Shown one piece after another: positions 51,099-60,548 of a stretch of DNA of 64,000 nt (its first letter is position 1; each line of letters starts with the position of its first letter). A program made the position numbers and the translations under genes. A model generated the notes under the pieces. The model made no database searches. It had not been told where the DNA came from and worked only from the letters and a program-made list of their open reading frames with translations. The stretch is taken from contig JBCBCN010000001.1 in the NCBI GenBank assembly GCA_038530555.1, forward strand, positions 248,001-312,000. Direction: 5' to 3'. Source of the DNA: HKCCE3408 sp038530555 (lineage in GTDB: Bacteria; Pseudomonadota; Alphaproteobacteria; Rhodobacterales; Rhodobacteraceae).

Positions 51099-52880
51099 TT
51101 AGCGCAATTCCGGGATTGTGAAGATTTGACCCGGGAAGATCATATCTGGATCGCGGATCTGATCGCGATTGGCGTCAAAGACCTGCACATAAAGCTGTCC
51201 CTCGCCGTAGCGCTCCCGTGCGATGCCCCACAGCGTGTTGCCGGTCTGGACGGTGACGATGTTTACACCGTTCTCTTCAAGCTCAGGTAGGGCGGCGATC
51301 ACCTCGGGCTCTTCGCGCAAAAACGGCGTCTCGACCCGGCTCGACACCTGGCCCTCAGCGCTGAGCTGATCGATGCGCAGGGTATAGGTGCCTGGATCCA
51401 CATCGGGCAGGTCAATGGACCAATTGCCCAAGGCGTCGATCTGCGCCAGTTCCACGGGTTGGTTGTCGAGATAGATCTGCGCCGCCTGATCGGAGGAGCC
51501 GCGGCCCGAAAGGCTCACCTCGCCGGTCTCATCATAGGTGATCGCGTCGATGACGATTTGGCCCTGGATCTGCGGCGTGGCCGATAGCGAGCGCACGCCG
51601 TCAGCGTCGGATATGATCGCGCTTGGCAGTTCGGGCGCGTCGGCAACGCTCTGGGCAGACGCTGTTTCGGGCGCCGTTTCGGGCTCAGTTTCAGGGTCAG
51701 TTACCGCCGCGCTTTGAGGGGCGTCGCCTGCTGTGGCAGTCGCGGGCGTTTCAGCGCTCTGAGAGCTGGGCAGCTGCGATGAAGCGACCTCCTCAGCGGA
51801 CCCGGTTTCTGCGCCTGACGTGGCGGGAAGATTTGCCTCCGCCGAGCCTGTCTGTGCGCTCGCGACCTCTGCGTCGGCTTGGGCATCCGCGTTGGCTTCA
51901 GCAACCGCGCTGGCTTCGGCTTCTGCATTCCCTTCGGTCTCAGGGACGACCGTCACAGTCGTTCCCGTCGTGACCTCGCCCAAGGCATCGATCGACGCAG
52001 CTTCCGCCTCAGACGTCACCGATGACGGGTCTTGGGTGCTCTCGGCCATCGCCGGCGATTGCGCCTCGGTCGTCCCCGTATCCGCAGCGTCGCTAACACC
52101 GGCCTCGTCACCACCGACGTCATCCGCCGAGGCTATTTCTATGTCCGCGGTCGATGCATCTCCAATATCCGCTTCGGAAACCATGGCAGCCCCAGTCCCA
52201 GTCCCTGTCCCTGTCCCTGCCCCATCCGCGTCCGGCGCGGTATCGGCCAAAGCCTCAACGCTGGCCCGGGGCGCCAAGATCACCTCGCCCACGCCCGGAC
52301 GGCGTGTGCCGTCGGGTAAGACCATCTCGAGCGCTAAGATCTGCGGCGTCGCGGACGGGCCAAGATCGACCAATGCCGCGAAATTTCCGCCCCCATCGGC
52401 TTCGACCTGCTGGAAATCCACCCCGTCGAGCAGGATCATCACCTGAGCATTGGGCTCGGAATAGCCCGCGATCAGAGCTGATCCATCCGGCTCGACCCGC
52501 ACGACATCGATCTCAGGATCGTATTCCGGCAGGGCGCCGGGCAATCGCTGAGGCGGGCGCGGTGGCGCATCATCTTGCGCGCTTTGCATCGCTTCGTCCA
52601 AAGGCGCGCTTTCAGAGCTGGCGTCAGGCGCCTGCGCCTCTGGGGTCGCCTCCATATCCGCCGTTTCGGTCTGGGCCTCGGTCTGGGGCTCGGTCTGGGG
52701 CTCAGCCTCGGTGGCGCCGCCCGCATCCGTATCGGCGCCCACCTGTAGATCCCCCGCCTGTAGATCCGCTGTGTCGCCGCCGGTCTCCCGTTGGTTCAAC
52801 AACAAGCCCGTCCCCACGAGGCCGGTTACCCCCAAAAGGACCAAAACCAAGCGCAAAGGTGTCACAGATCGATCAGCCAT
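51099..52880 (-). CDS. LysM-domain envelope protein with low-complexity middle
   Basis: A 593-residue protein from the ATG at 52880: N-terminal anchor (about 9-27, PLRLVLVLLGVTGLVGTGLLL), then Ig-like/carbohydrate-binding segments (about 110-200 and 440-530) and a C-terminal LysM domain (about 545-593, TVQTGNTLWGIARERYGEGQLYVQVF). The middle is rich in Ala, Glu, Thr, Ser and contains a 6-bp tandem repeat encoding GTGTGT. LysM binds peptidoglycan, so the protein is envelope-bound. Alternative starts exist at 52949 and 53042. Family otherwise unknown. Confidence 0.85.
   Translation of the reverse strand: MADRSVTPLRLVLVLLGVTGLVGTGLLLNQRETGGDTADLQAGDLQVGADTDAGGATEAEPQTEPQTEAQTETADMEATPEAQAPDASSESAPLDEAMQSAQDDAPPRPPQRLPGALPEYDPEIDVVRVEPDGSALIAGYSEPNAQVMILLDGVDFQQVEADGGGNFAALVDLGPSATPQILALEMVLPDGTRRPGVGEVILAPRASVEALADTAPDADGAGTGTGTGTGAAMVSEADIGDASTADIEIASADDVGGDEAGVSDAADTGTTEAQSPAMAESTQDPSSVTSEAEAASIDALGEVTTGTTVTVVPETEGNAEAEASAVAEANADAQADAEVASAQTGSAEANLPATSGAETGSAEEVASSQLPSSQSAETPATATAGDAPQSAAVTDPETEPETAPETASAQSVADAPELPSAIISDADGVRSLSATPQIQGQIVIDAITYDETGEVSLSGRGSSDQAAQIYLDNQPVELAQIDALGNWSIDLPDVDPGTYTLRIDQLSAEGQVSSRVETPFLREEPEVIAALPELEENGVNIVTVQTGNTLWGIARERYGEGQLYVQVFDANRDQIRDPDMIFPGQIFTIPELR
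52192..52221 (-). repeat. 6-bp tandem repeat inside LysM gene
   Basis: Five hexamers (CCAGTC x2, CCTGTC x2, CCTGCC) encode a GT/GA repeat. In-frame, so changes in number alter linker length only. Confidence 0.75.
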
Positions 52881-53079
52881 CCCGCGCGCAGCATCTCGCA
52901 AAAAGGCTGCCTTGGAAAGGGTGGTCGCGGTGCTGTGACCCGATTGCATCAGGCGCTGGAGGCGCTTGAGGATATTGCAACGCGCAGGGCTTCCACTAGG
53001 CTTGCCCCGATCCGGCAAAGGCCATGCCGCAACCACGGCCACAGGCCCAAGCCCAACCGCCTCAGATCAGGAGATCGCC

Positions 53080-53640
53080 TTGCCCAAAGACATGTCATCC
53101 GTCTGCGTTTTCTGCGGCTCCCGCGCGGGCGCCGACCCGGCCTATGGCGCCGCCGCCGACGCCCTGGGCAGGGCCCTGGCCGAGGCCGGGCTGCGCTTGG
53201 TCTATGGCGCGGGAGATGTCGGGCTGATGGGCCAGGTGGCCCGCGCGGCGCAGGAGGCGGGCGGCGAGACCTTCGGCGTGATCCCCGAGCATCTGGTCAA
53301 CCGAGAGGTCGCCAAGACCGACCTAAACCGCTTCGTCGTCACCCAGACCATGCATGAGCGCAAAAAGGTGATGTTCATGAATTGCGACGCGGTGGTGGTG
53401 TTGCCGGGTGGCGCGGGCTCGCTCGATGAGTTCTTCGAAGTGCTGACCTGGGCGCAACTGGGCCTCCACCGCAAGCCGATCCTGCTGCTAGATGTGGAGG
53501 GCTATTGGCAACCGCTGGTGGCGCTGATCGAGCATGTGATCGCGAAGGGGTTTGCGGATGAGAGCTTGCGGGGGTTGTTCCGCGTGGTCGGGACGGTGGA
53601 GGTGTGTATGGAGGGGCTTGGTCACCGAGCAGACCCCTGA
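53080..53640 (+). CDS. LOG-family (TIGR00730) nucleotide hydrolase
   Basis: A Rossmann-fold protein of the LOG family (cytokinin riboside 5'-monophosphate phosphoribohydrolase; bacterial members cleave AMP or other NMPs). The catalytic signature is LPGGAGSLDEFFE with the upstream MHERKKVM. An AGGAG ribosome-binding site is spaced six bases before TTG 53080, which I take as the start (186 residues, MPKDMSSVCVFCGS); the ATG at 53092 is 18 bases from that site. The physiological substrate is not known. Confidence 0.88.
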   Translation: MPKDMSSVCVFCGSRAGADPAYGAAADALGRALAEAGLRLVYGAGDVGLMGQVARAAQEAGGETFGVIPEHLVNREVAKTDLNRFVVTQTMHERKKVMFMNCDAVVVLPGGAGSLDEFFEVLTWAQLGLHRKPILLLDVEGYWQPLVALIEHVIAKGFADESLRGLFRVVGTVEVCMEGLGHRADP

Positions 53641-53815
53641 AAAGCTCGTTCTACTTATCGGACTTGGCGAGCCTTTCTACCGTGAACGTCTGCTCTGCGG
53701 GACTAAGAAGCCATTCGGTCGGTTCTCACCAAAGTCCGCTTTCCAAATCTCCGTCTCCTAACGTACTTTGCAACACTGTGATGCAACGCAAGATTGATCG
53801 GGTCCAAGTACACTT

Positions 53816-54196
53816 ATGGCAATTCGAGCTTATGCATTTCGGATCGGTCGCGAGGCAGACCTTCTAGATGAGGACGAGTGGAAAGAGATCTCGTCAGTTC
53901 TCAAAGACCGTTCGAAATGGATTATGGAGTATCTAAGGCAAACGGGTTGCTCGATTGATGAAGCTCGAAGAGAAGAGCCGGTCGGGCAAGCAGCACTGGA
54001 CCTATATGAGGCGCTCACAGGCTTGAGGTTAGATCACCCAGATCAGCTTTGGGGTTTGCGACTGCAAGACTATGGCGGCCTGTGTCCAGAGTGCTCCAGA
54101 CCATTCAGAACACCAAAGGCAAAGCTCTGCGCTGAATGCGGGTACTGCCTACCACAAGGAATGACTGCGGGTAGATTGGATGATCCAATCCAATAG
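53816..54196 (+). CDS. Hypothetical protein with C-terminal zinc ribbon
   Basis: A 126-residue protein. The C-terminus has two CxxC pairs, CPEC (about residue 90) and CAEC (about 107), 13 bases of spacing apart in loop terms, typical of a zinc ribbon. The N-terminal part is helical and charged (EWKEISSVLKDRSKWIMEYLRQ). The surrounding DNA is visibly richer in A and T than the rest of the window, which hints at acquired DNA. No family recognised. The ribosome-binding site before the ATG is weak. Confidence 0.6.
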   Translation: MAIRAYAFRIGREADLLDEDEWKEISSVLKDRSKWIMEYLRQTGCSIDEARREEPVGQAALDLYEALTGLRLDHPDQLWGLRLQDYGGLCPECSRPFRTPKAKLCAECGYCLPQGMTAGRLDDPIQ

Positions 54197-54270
54197 GTTG
54201 CGGCCTTTCGCTGCGGTGCAGACATCCCGCACTTTATGGGCTCAAACCCGACCTTCGCCATCCTCGCTCA

Positions 54271-54308
54271 CAAACAAAAACCCCCGCTCAACTCACGCTG
54301 GCGGGGGG
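54271..54308 (-). terminator. Terminator of the VPLPA-CTERM gene
   Basis: Minus-strand stem CCCCCGC/GCGGGGG (54281-54287 with 54301-54307), loop of 13, followed by TTTTTGTTTG. Confidence 0.8.
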
Positions 54309-54332
54309 CTCATTTTCTCAGGTCGCAATGCG

Positions 54333-54977
54333 TCAGACCGCGCGCTTCCTCCGCGCGACGGCCAATCCGGCGAGACCTGTCAAAAGCAGCACGGCGCCAG
54401 CCGGGAGCGGCACGGGCGCGGGATCTTCCGGCACGGGTGTAGACCCTCCCGGCCCTTCCCCGAACAACTTCACGATCCCCCTAAACCGATAAGATACTCT
54501 GCCGTTCACTCCGTCAGAAAACAACGTGGACTGGCGATCGTAGCGCGCAATCTCGAGCACAACAGAGGTGAGGGTCGTTCCTGCCTCTAGCGGAGCAAAA
54601 GCAGTACCGAATGCCGCGCCCTCTGACGTGGTCAGACCTTGGAGGCCGAAGGTCACGCTAGTGACCGTCGGGTCGAAAGCATTCGCAGCAAAGGTGGCGA
54701 ACTCACTGTCATTGCTCGCATCGATTGTGTAGCTGTCGACCACATTGCCAAGCGAAACACTCACTCCGCATCCGATAACTCCGGGCTGATCGCAAAACGC
54801 GCCGCCGCTTCCTGGTTGAACTGAGGCGTTCAGTCGGAAGCCGACCATTTCGATAAGATTTATCGGGCCTGTTATAGACCCGCTGCCGCCTACTGTACCT
54901 TGGAACAACAATGACGCGGCCGACGCCGCACTAGCTGAGCATGTTATGACACCAGCGATAAGTAATGTTTTGAGCAT
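54333..54977 (-). CDS. VPLPA-CTERM sorting-domain protein
   Basis: A 214-residue secreted protein. It starts with a signal peptide (MLKTLLIAGVITCSASAASA) and ends with the sorting signal VPLPAGAVLLLTGLAGLAV followed by the basic RRKRAV, the VPLPA variant of PEP-CTERM recognised by a dedicated exosortase. The middle is a beta-rich domain with two cysteines (CDQPGVIGC). No exosortase gene is in the window. The ATG at 54977 has a GAGAGGGG ribosome-binding site. Probable role: surface or extracellular matrix protein. Confidence 0.88.
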   Translation of the reverse strand: MLKTLLIAGVITCSASAASAASLLFQGTVGGSGSITGPINLIEMVGFRLNASVQPGSGGAFCDQPGVIGCGVSVSLGNVVDSYTIDASNDSEFATFAANAFDPTVTSVTFGLQGLTTSEGAAFGTAFAPLEAGTTLTSVVLEIARYDRQSTLFSDGVNGRVSYRFRGIVKLFGEGPGGSTPVPEDPAPVPLPAGAVLLLTGLAGLAVARRKRAV

Positions 54978-55090
54978 GAATTCCCCTCTCACTCGATACT
55001 TTGACAAAATGTTCGGCACCCGAAGTTAGCGCCGTCAGACAGGTAAATCATCCACCCAGGTCGGTCCAACGGCAATGCGACAGAACGACA

Positions 55091-55124
55091 AAAAAGGCCT
55101 GCCAGCATAGGTGCCAGCAGGCCT
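55091..55124 (-). terminator. Terminator of sodB
   Basis: Minus-strand stem AGGCCTGC/GCAGGCCT (55095-55102 with 55117-55124) with an inner TGGC/GCTG pairing, followed by TTTTTTG. Confidence 0.85.
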
Positions 55125-55148
55125 GTCAAAATCGCTGAACGTTAAGCC

Positions 55149-55757
55149 CTACGCCGACGCCATCCGGGCCGCGACATTCTCCCAGTTCACCAGCTTATCG
55201 AGGAAGTTCTGCAGGTACACCGGGCGCTTGTTGCGGAAGTCGATGTAGTAGCTGTGCTCCCAAACATCGCAGCCCAAAAGCGCGGTTTGGCCGAAGCAGA
55301 GCGGGTTCACGCCGTTCTCGGTCTTGGTGACCTTCAGGCTCCCGTCGGTGTCTTTGACGAGCCAGCACCAGCCTGAGCCGAATTGACCCGCGCCTGCCGC
55401 CGCGAACTCGCTTTTGAACTGATCGACCGAGCCAAAGGCGTCGACGATGGCCGCCTCAAGCTCACCGGGCATGCCGCCCTCGCCCGGGCCCATCATCTCC
55501 CAGAACTGGATGTGGTTCCAATGCTGGCTGGCATTGTTGAAGATGCCCGACTGCGCCACGGCGCCCGCTTGATAGGTGCCTGCGACGATCTCTTCGAGGG
55601 ACTTGTCGGCCCATTCGGTCCCGTCGATCAGCTTGTTGCCGTTGTCGACATAGGCCTTGTGGTGCAGGTCGTGGTGAAATTCGAGCGTCTCCTGGCTCAT
55701 GCCCAAATCGGCGAGCGCATCATAGGCATAAGGCAGGTCGGGAAGCGAAAAGGCCAT
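55149..55757 (-). CDS. sodB: Superoxide dismutase, probably Fe type
   Basis: Removes superoxide in the cytoplasm. 202 residues. Metal ligands: His28 (EFHHDLHH), His82 (QHWNHIQFW), and Asp and His in CDVWEHSYYIDF. Gln78 just before the second ligand block is the position characteristic of iron enzymes, so Fe is more likely than Mn. A terminator follows the stop. Confidence 0.95.
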   Translation of the reverse strand: MAFSLPDLPYAYDALADLGMSQETLEFHHDLHHKAYVDNGNKLIDGTEWADKSLEEIVAGTYQAGAVAQSGIFNNASQHWNHIQFWEMMGPGEGGMPGELEAAIVDAFGSVDQFKSEFAAAGAGQFGSGWCWLVKDTDGSLKVTKTENGVNPLCFGQTALLGCDVWEHSYYIDFRNKRPVYLQNFLDKLVNWENVAARMASA

Positions 55758-55898
55758 CGGAAAACCCCTCTTTCAAGTCTGTTGGCTATTGCAGCCTTAC
55801 CTGAGCCGCGACCCCGGCGCCGTCAAGTCGCAAAACCGCTCCGTTTGCCGATGCAGAGGTAGTTTCGTTTGTCTATCGCGCGGCTTATAGCTCAAGGG

Positions 55899-56609
55899 AT
55901 GACTGAGCCGCTGCGCCTGCTGACACCGATTGCCCTGACCGAGAGCTTTGACGCGCTCTTTGCCCTGTCGGAGGCGCCGCGCGTGGCGTTGGAGCGGGTC
56001 TCACGGCTCAATCCGGACATCGCGCGTGACATTGCCGAAGGTGTGGCCTGGGATTTGGCGCTCACCAACCCGCACCATGTGGAGGAGCTTCGCGCGGCAG
56101 GACATCTAGACGGCGCCGACCACTGGCCGCTGTTGCGCACGCCATTGGCGTTTGCCGAGAGGGCTGAGGGCGACGGGGCCGCGTCGCCACCGGTTCGGGA
56201 CCGAGCTTCGATTGCCGAGTGTGTCACAGGCTGGGCCGCGGCAGGCCTGCGGATTGGCTTCACCGAGACCGGCACGTCAGGGGATATGCTGCGTAAGCTT
56301 CTCACGGATCTGGACGCGCGGGTGCCGCCGGAACACCTCATCGGCCTGCCAGGCGGCGGCCCGATGCGCGCGCTTCTGGCTGGTGAAGTGGATATAGCCT
56401 GCTTGCCGCTGAGCAATATCGCGCCCGTTCCGCAAGCACGAACGCTGGCCATTTGTCCCGACGAGCTTGGCGTGCATGTCGAGATCGACCTGCTGGCGCA
56501 TCCGGATGCAGGACCCGAGGCGCAGGCAATCGCCGCATATCTTCTTAAGCATAGCCCAACTGAGGCCTGGCGCAATCTCGGCTCACAGCGCGTGAGCGTC
56601 GCGCCATAA
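55899..56609 (+). CDS. ModA-like substrate-binding-domain protein without signal peptide
   Basis: A 236-residue type II periplasmic-binding-protein-like domain (ATG at 55899; a TTG at 55869 with an AGAGGT site is possible and adds ten residues). It has GFTETGTSGDMLRKLLTDL and GGGPMRALLAGEVDIACLPLSN, similar to ModA-like binding proteins. No signal peptide is visible, so it may work in the cytoplasm, perhaps as a regulator's sensor part or a remnant. Transporter partners are absent. Confidence 0.6.
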   Translation: MTEPLRLLTPIALTESFDALFALSEAPRVALERVSRLNPDIARDIAEGVAWDLALTNPHHVEELRAAGHLDGADHWPLLRTPLAFAERAEGDGAASPPVRDRASIAECVTGWAAAGLRIGFTETGTSGDMLRKLLTDLDARVPPEHLIGLPGGGPMRALLAGEVDIACLPLSNIAPVPQARTLAICPDELGVHVEIDLLAHPDAGPEAQAIAAYLLKHSPTEAWRNLGSQRVSVAP

Positions 56610-56616
56610 GAGCCTG

Positions 56617-57189
56617 TTAAGAAGCGAAAAAGTTCGATTTTTCCGACGCCGCAGCATTGCTCAAAAGCTCAAACGTATACGCGGCCACCGAGCGAAAGCA
56701 GATCACCCTGACCGCGCCCTCGGCGGGCATCCAAACCGCCGCTGCGACTTGGCCCAGCCGGGTCCGCCGCATCTCTCCCGCGCCAAAGCCGCCCGCGTAC
56801 CAATCCACGGGACTGAGCTTGGCCATGACACCGCGCACACAAGCGCCCTCCGCCGAGAAGGCCGCCCGAGCATCCGAGACGTTCAGTGCAAGGTGATGCT
56901 GACCCTGGAGCCGCGCGCTGAGCTCCTGGGCCAGGGCCTCGGCCCGGTCATGGGCACAGAAGATCATCGCCTCATCGGGCGACATCCAAGCCATGCCCCC
57001 GCCCAGATCGCCGGTGACCCCGCGCATTTCGGGCACAGCCATCAGCGTTACTCCGGCCACCGCATCGCGGATCCCTTGATCGCTCAGATCGCCGCGCAGG
57101 GTGATCATACCTTGCAGCCCGGCCTCTCGCACAGTGACATCTCCCCGCCGCTCCGCGCCCATCAGCGCGCTTTGCTGATGCTCAGACAT
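56617..57189 (-). CDS. soxG: Sarcosine oxidase gamma subunit SoxG
   Basis: A 190-residue subunit of heterotetrameric sarcosine oxidase. It resembles GcvT-related SoxG proteins (ISPDEAMIFC-like block MSPDEAMIFCAHDRAEAL, LNVSDARAAF, LSPVDWYAGGFGAGEMRRTRLGQ). It overlaps the end of soxA by eight bases. It closes the soxBDAG operon. Confidence 0.92.
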   Translation of the reverse strand: MSEHQQSALMGAERRGDVTVREAGLQGMITLRGDLSDQGIRDAVAGVTLMAVPEMRGVTGDLGGGMAWMSPDEAMIFCAHDRAEALAQELSARLQGQHHLALNVSDARAAFSAEGACVRGVMAKLSPVDWYAGGFGAGEMRRTRLGQVAAAVWMPAEGAVRVICFRSVAAYTFELLSNAAASEKSNFFAS

Positions 57190-60124
57190 TCTGCTTCTCC
57201 CCGTCCGGGTCGTAGAAGACCGGGCTGACGATGCGCGCCGGAATGCGGCCCCCGTCGACCGTGTTGAACTCGATCACTTCGCCCATCCGCTTGGGCCCGT
57301 GCTTGACCAGACCCATCGCGATGCCCCGGTCGAGCGTCGGCGAGTAATAGGTTGAGGTCACGCGGCCCTGCACATGTGCCTGGCCATTGGCGTTCTGCCC
57401 TTCGGCCACGGCATAGCTGCCATCGGGCAAAACACCGCCATCGAGCGTCTCCAGGCCCACCAGCTGCCAGCGATCTGGATCGGTCATATGCACCCGGGCC
57501 TGCGCCCGCTTGCCCAGATAGTCCTCTTTCTTTTTCGAGATTGCCCAGCTCATCCCGAGATCTTGCGGAATGACAGTACCGTCGGTCTCATCACCGATCA
57601 TGATGAAGCCCTTCTCGGCCCGCATCACATGCAGCGCTTCGGTGCCGTAGGGGGTGATCCCGAACTCGGCCCCCGCCTCCAGCAGCGAATCCCAAAACGC
57701 GCGGCCCTGGCTCGCGGGGACGGCCACCTCAAAGCTCAACTCTCCGGAGAACGAGATGCGGAAGGCACGGGCGTCGAATTGCCCGATCTTTCCCTCGGCA
57801 TAGGCCATGAAGGGCAGCGCTTCGGCGCTCAGATCAAGATCCCCGCCAAGCTTTTGCAGCACCTCGCGCGCCTTGGGACCGACAACGCCGATCTGCGCAT
57901 ATTGCTCGGTCACATTGACCGCGTAGACCTGCCAATCCCACCATTCGGTCTGCAGCCATTCCTCGATATGGCCGTGGATGCGGTCTGCCCCGCCGGTCGT
58001 CGTATGGATCAGGAACGTATCCTCAGACAGTCGCGCCACCACGCCGTCATCGATGAGAAAACCGTTCTCCGAGCACATCAGCCCGTAGCGGCAGCGCCCC
58101 ACCTTCAAGCTGCTCAGCAGCCCGGTATAGAGCATGTCCATCAGCCGGGCGGCATCGGGGCCTTTGACAATGATCTTGCCCAAGGTTGAGGCATCAAGGA
58201 GACCGACCGAGCCGCGTGTGGCCAGGATCTCGCGCTTGACCGCCGCCTGCCTGTCCTCGCCCGTACGGGGGAAGCAATAGGGCCGCCGCCAATGGCCAAC
58301 AGGCTCGACATCGGCGCCATTTGCCTCGTGCCAGTCCTGAACAGGGCTGCGCCGGATCGGCTGAAACAACTCACCGCGCGCCTCACCCGCAATCGCGCCC
58401 ATGGAAATCGGCGTATAGGGTGGGCGGAAGGTCGTGGTGCCCACCTCTGGGATCGGTGCGCCAAGCGCATCCGCGAGGACCGCAAGTCCGTTGATATTGC
58501 TCAACTTCCCCTGATCCGTCGCCATGCCCAAAGTGGTGTAGCGCTTGGTGTGCTCGACGCTTTCGAACCCCTCGCGCGCTGCAAGCTGCACATCGGCCAC
58601 TTTCACGTCGTTCTGGAAATCGAGGAACATTTTGGAGCGTTTCTCGATCCCCGCGCCTTGCGGCATTAGCCAGACGGGCTCGAGCGGAGCCTCATCGGGC
58701 TGATCCTCTCGCAACTCCTCGACGATCTCACCCAAGCGCAGATCACCATTGGCCGCACCGGTGATCGACACGGCGGCAAAGCCATCCGCACCTGTGGGCG
58801 GGCGCAGGGGATCGGGGCGGAAAAATGCACCGGCCTCATCCCAGGTAAGCTTACCCCCGGTATGAGACCAGACATGGACCACGGGCGACCAACCGCCCGA
58901 CATGGCGACGGCGTCGCAGGCGATCTCCTCGGTGACGGCCCCCTCGCCCGCCTGGGCACAAAGCGCCACGCCCGTGACGCGCTTGCCGCCTTTGACCGCC
59001 GCGATCCCGGTGCCCGTCCGCACATCGAGACCCGCCGCACGCGCGGCCTCAGGTAGGGCGCCTTCGGCTTGAGCCCGCGCATCGACGATCACCGGCACGC
59101 CAAGGCCCGCCTCATGAAGCGCCAGGGCCGTACGGTAGGCGTCGTCATTGTTTGTGACGACCACGGTGCGATCCCCCGGCGAGACACCGAAATTGCCCGC
59201 GTAGTCGCGCATAGCTGAGGCCAGCATCACCCCGGGCGTGTCATTGCCTACAAAGCTCAGCGGCCGTTCCAGCGCGCCAGTCGCGACACAGACATGGCCC
59301 GCGCGGATCCGCCAAAGCCTGTGGCGCGGGCCCGCGGTCTTGTCCTCCAAGTGATCGGTCAGCCGCTCATAGCCGATGGCGTAGTTATGATCGTAGAGCC
59401 CCGCCATCATGGTGCGGGTCATCAAAGTAATGCTGTCCGAGGCCTCGATTTCCGCGCGCGCGGTCTCGATCCAGGCCCGCGCGGCCGCGCCATGGTCGGT
59501 CCCGCTGCGCCCGCCGATATGGCCTTGTTGCTCCAAAAGCAGCACCCGCTTGCCCGCGCGCCCGGCCTCCAGGGCGGCCTGCAGACCGGCGACGCCCGCG
59601 CCCACGACCAGGAGGTCGCAGAACGCGTATGTGTATTCATAACTATCCGCGTCACGGTCCTTGGGGGCATCGCCCAGACCCGCTGCGCGACGGATCACGG
59701 GCTCAAAGACATGCTTCCAGAAGGGCCGCGGATGGATGAAGGTCTTGTAATAGAACCCCGCCGGGAAGAACCGGCTGAGCGCTTGGTTGGCACTGCCGAT
59801 ATCGTAATCGAGGCTGGGCCAGTGGTTCTGGCTGCGCGCCTCCAGGCCATCATGGAGCTCGGCGAGGGTCGCCCGCTGATTTGGCTCGAAGCGGCCATTC
59901 ACGCCGAGCCCGACAAGCGCATTGGGCTCCTCCGCGCCCGAGGCGACCAGGCCCCGCGGCCGGTGGTATTTGAAGGACCTGCCAACCAGAACTTGGTTAT
60001 TGGCAAGCAGTGCCGAAGCGAGCGTATCACCGGGATGACCGCTGAAGCGCTTGCCATTGAAGGTGAAGGAGATCTTTCGCGACCGGTCGATCAACGCCCC
60101 GCCGCGCGACAGTCGCGTGCTCAA
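57182..60124 (-). CDS. soxA: Sarcosine oxidase alpha subunit SoxA
   Basis: The 980-residue large subunit, oxidising sarcosine to glycine with transfer of the methyl carbon to THF. An N-terminal segment with GHPGDTLASALLANNQVLVG and SFKYHRPRGL is followed by an NAD-binding domain (VVGAGVAGLQAALEAGRAGK, near residue 170). The C-terminal half is GcvT-like and binds THF (WAISKKKEDYLGKRAQ). Overlaps soxD by four bases. Confidence 0.95.
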   Translation of the reverse strand: MSTRLSRGGALIDRSRKISFTFNGKRFSGHPGDTLASALLANNQVLVGRSFKYHRPRGLVASGAEEPNALVGLGVNGRFEPNQRATLAELHDGLEARSQNHWPSLDYDIGSANQALSRFFPAGFYYKTFIHPRPFWKHVFEPVIRRAAGLGDAPKDRDADSYEYTYAFCDLLVVGAGVAGLQAALEAGRAGKRVLLLEQQGHIGGRSGTDHGAAARAWIETARAEIEASDSITLMTRTMMAGLYDHNYAIGYERLTDHLEDKTAGPRHRLWRIRAGHVCVATGALERPLSFVGNDTPGVMLASAMRDYAGNFGVSPGDRTVVVTNNDDAYRTALALHEAGLGVPVIVDARAQAEGALPEAARAAGLDVRTGTGIAAVKGGKRVTGVALCAQAGEGAVTEEIACDAVAMSGGWSPVVHVWSHTGGKLTWDEAGAFFRPDPLRPPTGADGFAAVSITGAANGDLRLGEIVEELREDQPDEAPLEPVWLMPQGAGIEKRSKMFLDFQNDVKVADVQLAAREGFESVEHTKRYTTLGMATDQGKLSNINGLAVLADALGAPIPEVGTTTFRPPYTPISMGAIAGEARGELFQPIRRSPVQDWHEANGADVEPVGHWRRPYCFPRTGEDRQAAVKREILATRGSVGLLDASTLGKIIVKGPDAARLMDMLYTGLLSSLKVGRCRYGLMCSENGFLIDDGVVARLSEDTFLIHTTTGGADRIHGHIEEWLQTEWWDWQVYAVNVTEQYAQIGVVGPKAREVLQKLGGDLDLSAEALPFMAYAEGKIGQFDARAFRISFSGELSFEVAVPASQGRAFWDSLLEAGAEFGITPYGTEALHVMRAEKGFIMIGDETDGTVIPQDLGMSWAISKKKEDYLGKRAQARVHMTDPDRWQLVGLETLDGGVLPDGSYAVAEGQNANGQAHVQGRVTSTYYSPTLDRGIAMGLVKHGPKRMGEVIEFNTVDGGRIPARIVSPVFYDPDGEKQNV

Positions 60125-60444
60125 TTCAGGGCCTCCTCGTCGGGTCGGCGGGTTTTGATGACCTCAAGGATATGTTCGGGCGGCTCGAGCGTTTGCGCCG
60201 AATAAGTGCCGAAAACCTCAAGGCTCGCGGTACAGCGCGCCGCATGAAACCACTTTCCGCACCCCATCACATGGCGCCAGCGCTCAAAATGCACGCCCTT
60301 GGGGTTCTTGCGGTGGAACAGATAGGCCTCAAAGGAGTCGTCATCGGAAGCTGTCCCAGCCCGCGAGATATGTGCCTCGCCACCGGCATGGAGCTCGGTT
60401 TCTTCGGCCGCGACACCGCAATAGGGGCAGGTCAAAAGCAGCAT
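60121..60444 (-). CDS. soxD: Sarcosine oxidase delta subunit SoxD
   Basis: A 107-residue zinc-binding subunit. Ligands by comparison with known SoxD are Cys6 and Cys9 in LTCPYCG and His58 and Cys62 in RHVMGCGKW. It follows soxB in the operon, but with an extra 499 bases between them, whereas the two are normally adjacent. Confidence 0.93.
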   Translation of the reverse strand: MLLLTCPYCGVAAEETELHAGGEAHISRAGTASDDDSFEAYLFHRKNPKGVHFERWRHVMGCGKWFHAARCTASLEVFGTYSAQTLEPPEHILEVIKTRRPDEEALN

Positions 60445-60494
60445 GTCAGGCCTCCGCCATTGGGAATGGCGCCGCGTCCCGCGTCGCGCTGAAC

Positions 60495-60548
60495 CCGCGC
60501 CTCAGACCCATCGAGGGTCTGAGGCGCGGTCGAGGGGCTCTGCCCCTC
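60495..60548. repeat. Two strong hairpins between soxB and soxD
   Basis: A 15-bp perfect stem with a 5-base loop (60495-60509 with 60515-60529) and a 7-bp stem GAGGGGC/GCCCCTC (60532-60548, loop TCT). A GGGATATTTG tail follows, resembling the dispersed motif. No T-run on either strand, so not a classical terminator; it resembles a REP-type or mRNA-processing element. Confidence 0.8.

Noticed and set aside
54218..54262. tRNA 3' end (GGGCTCAAACCCGACC...CCA)
   Set aside because: The T-arm-like stretch does not give a standard 5-bp T-stem with the right distance to CCA, and no acceptor or anticodon arm is found. Possibly a fragment or an old attachment site, but not supported.
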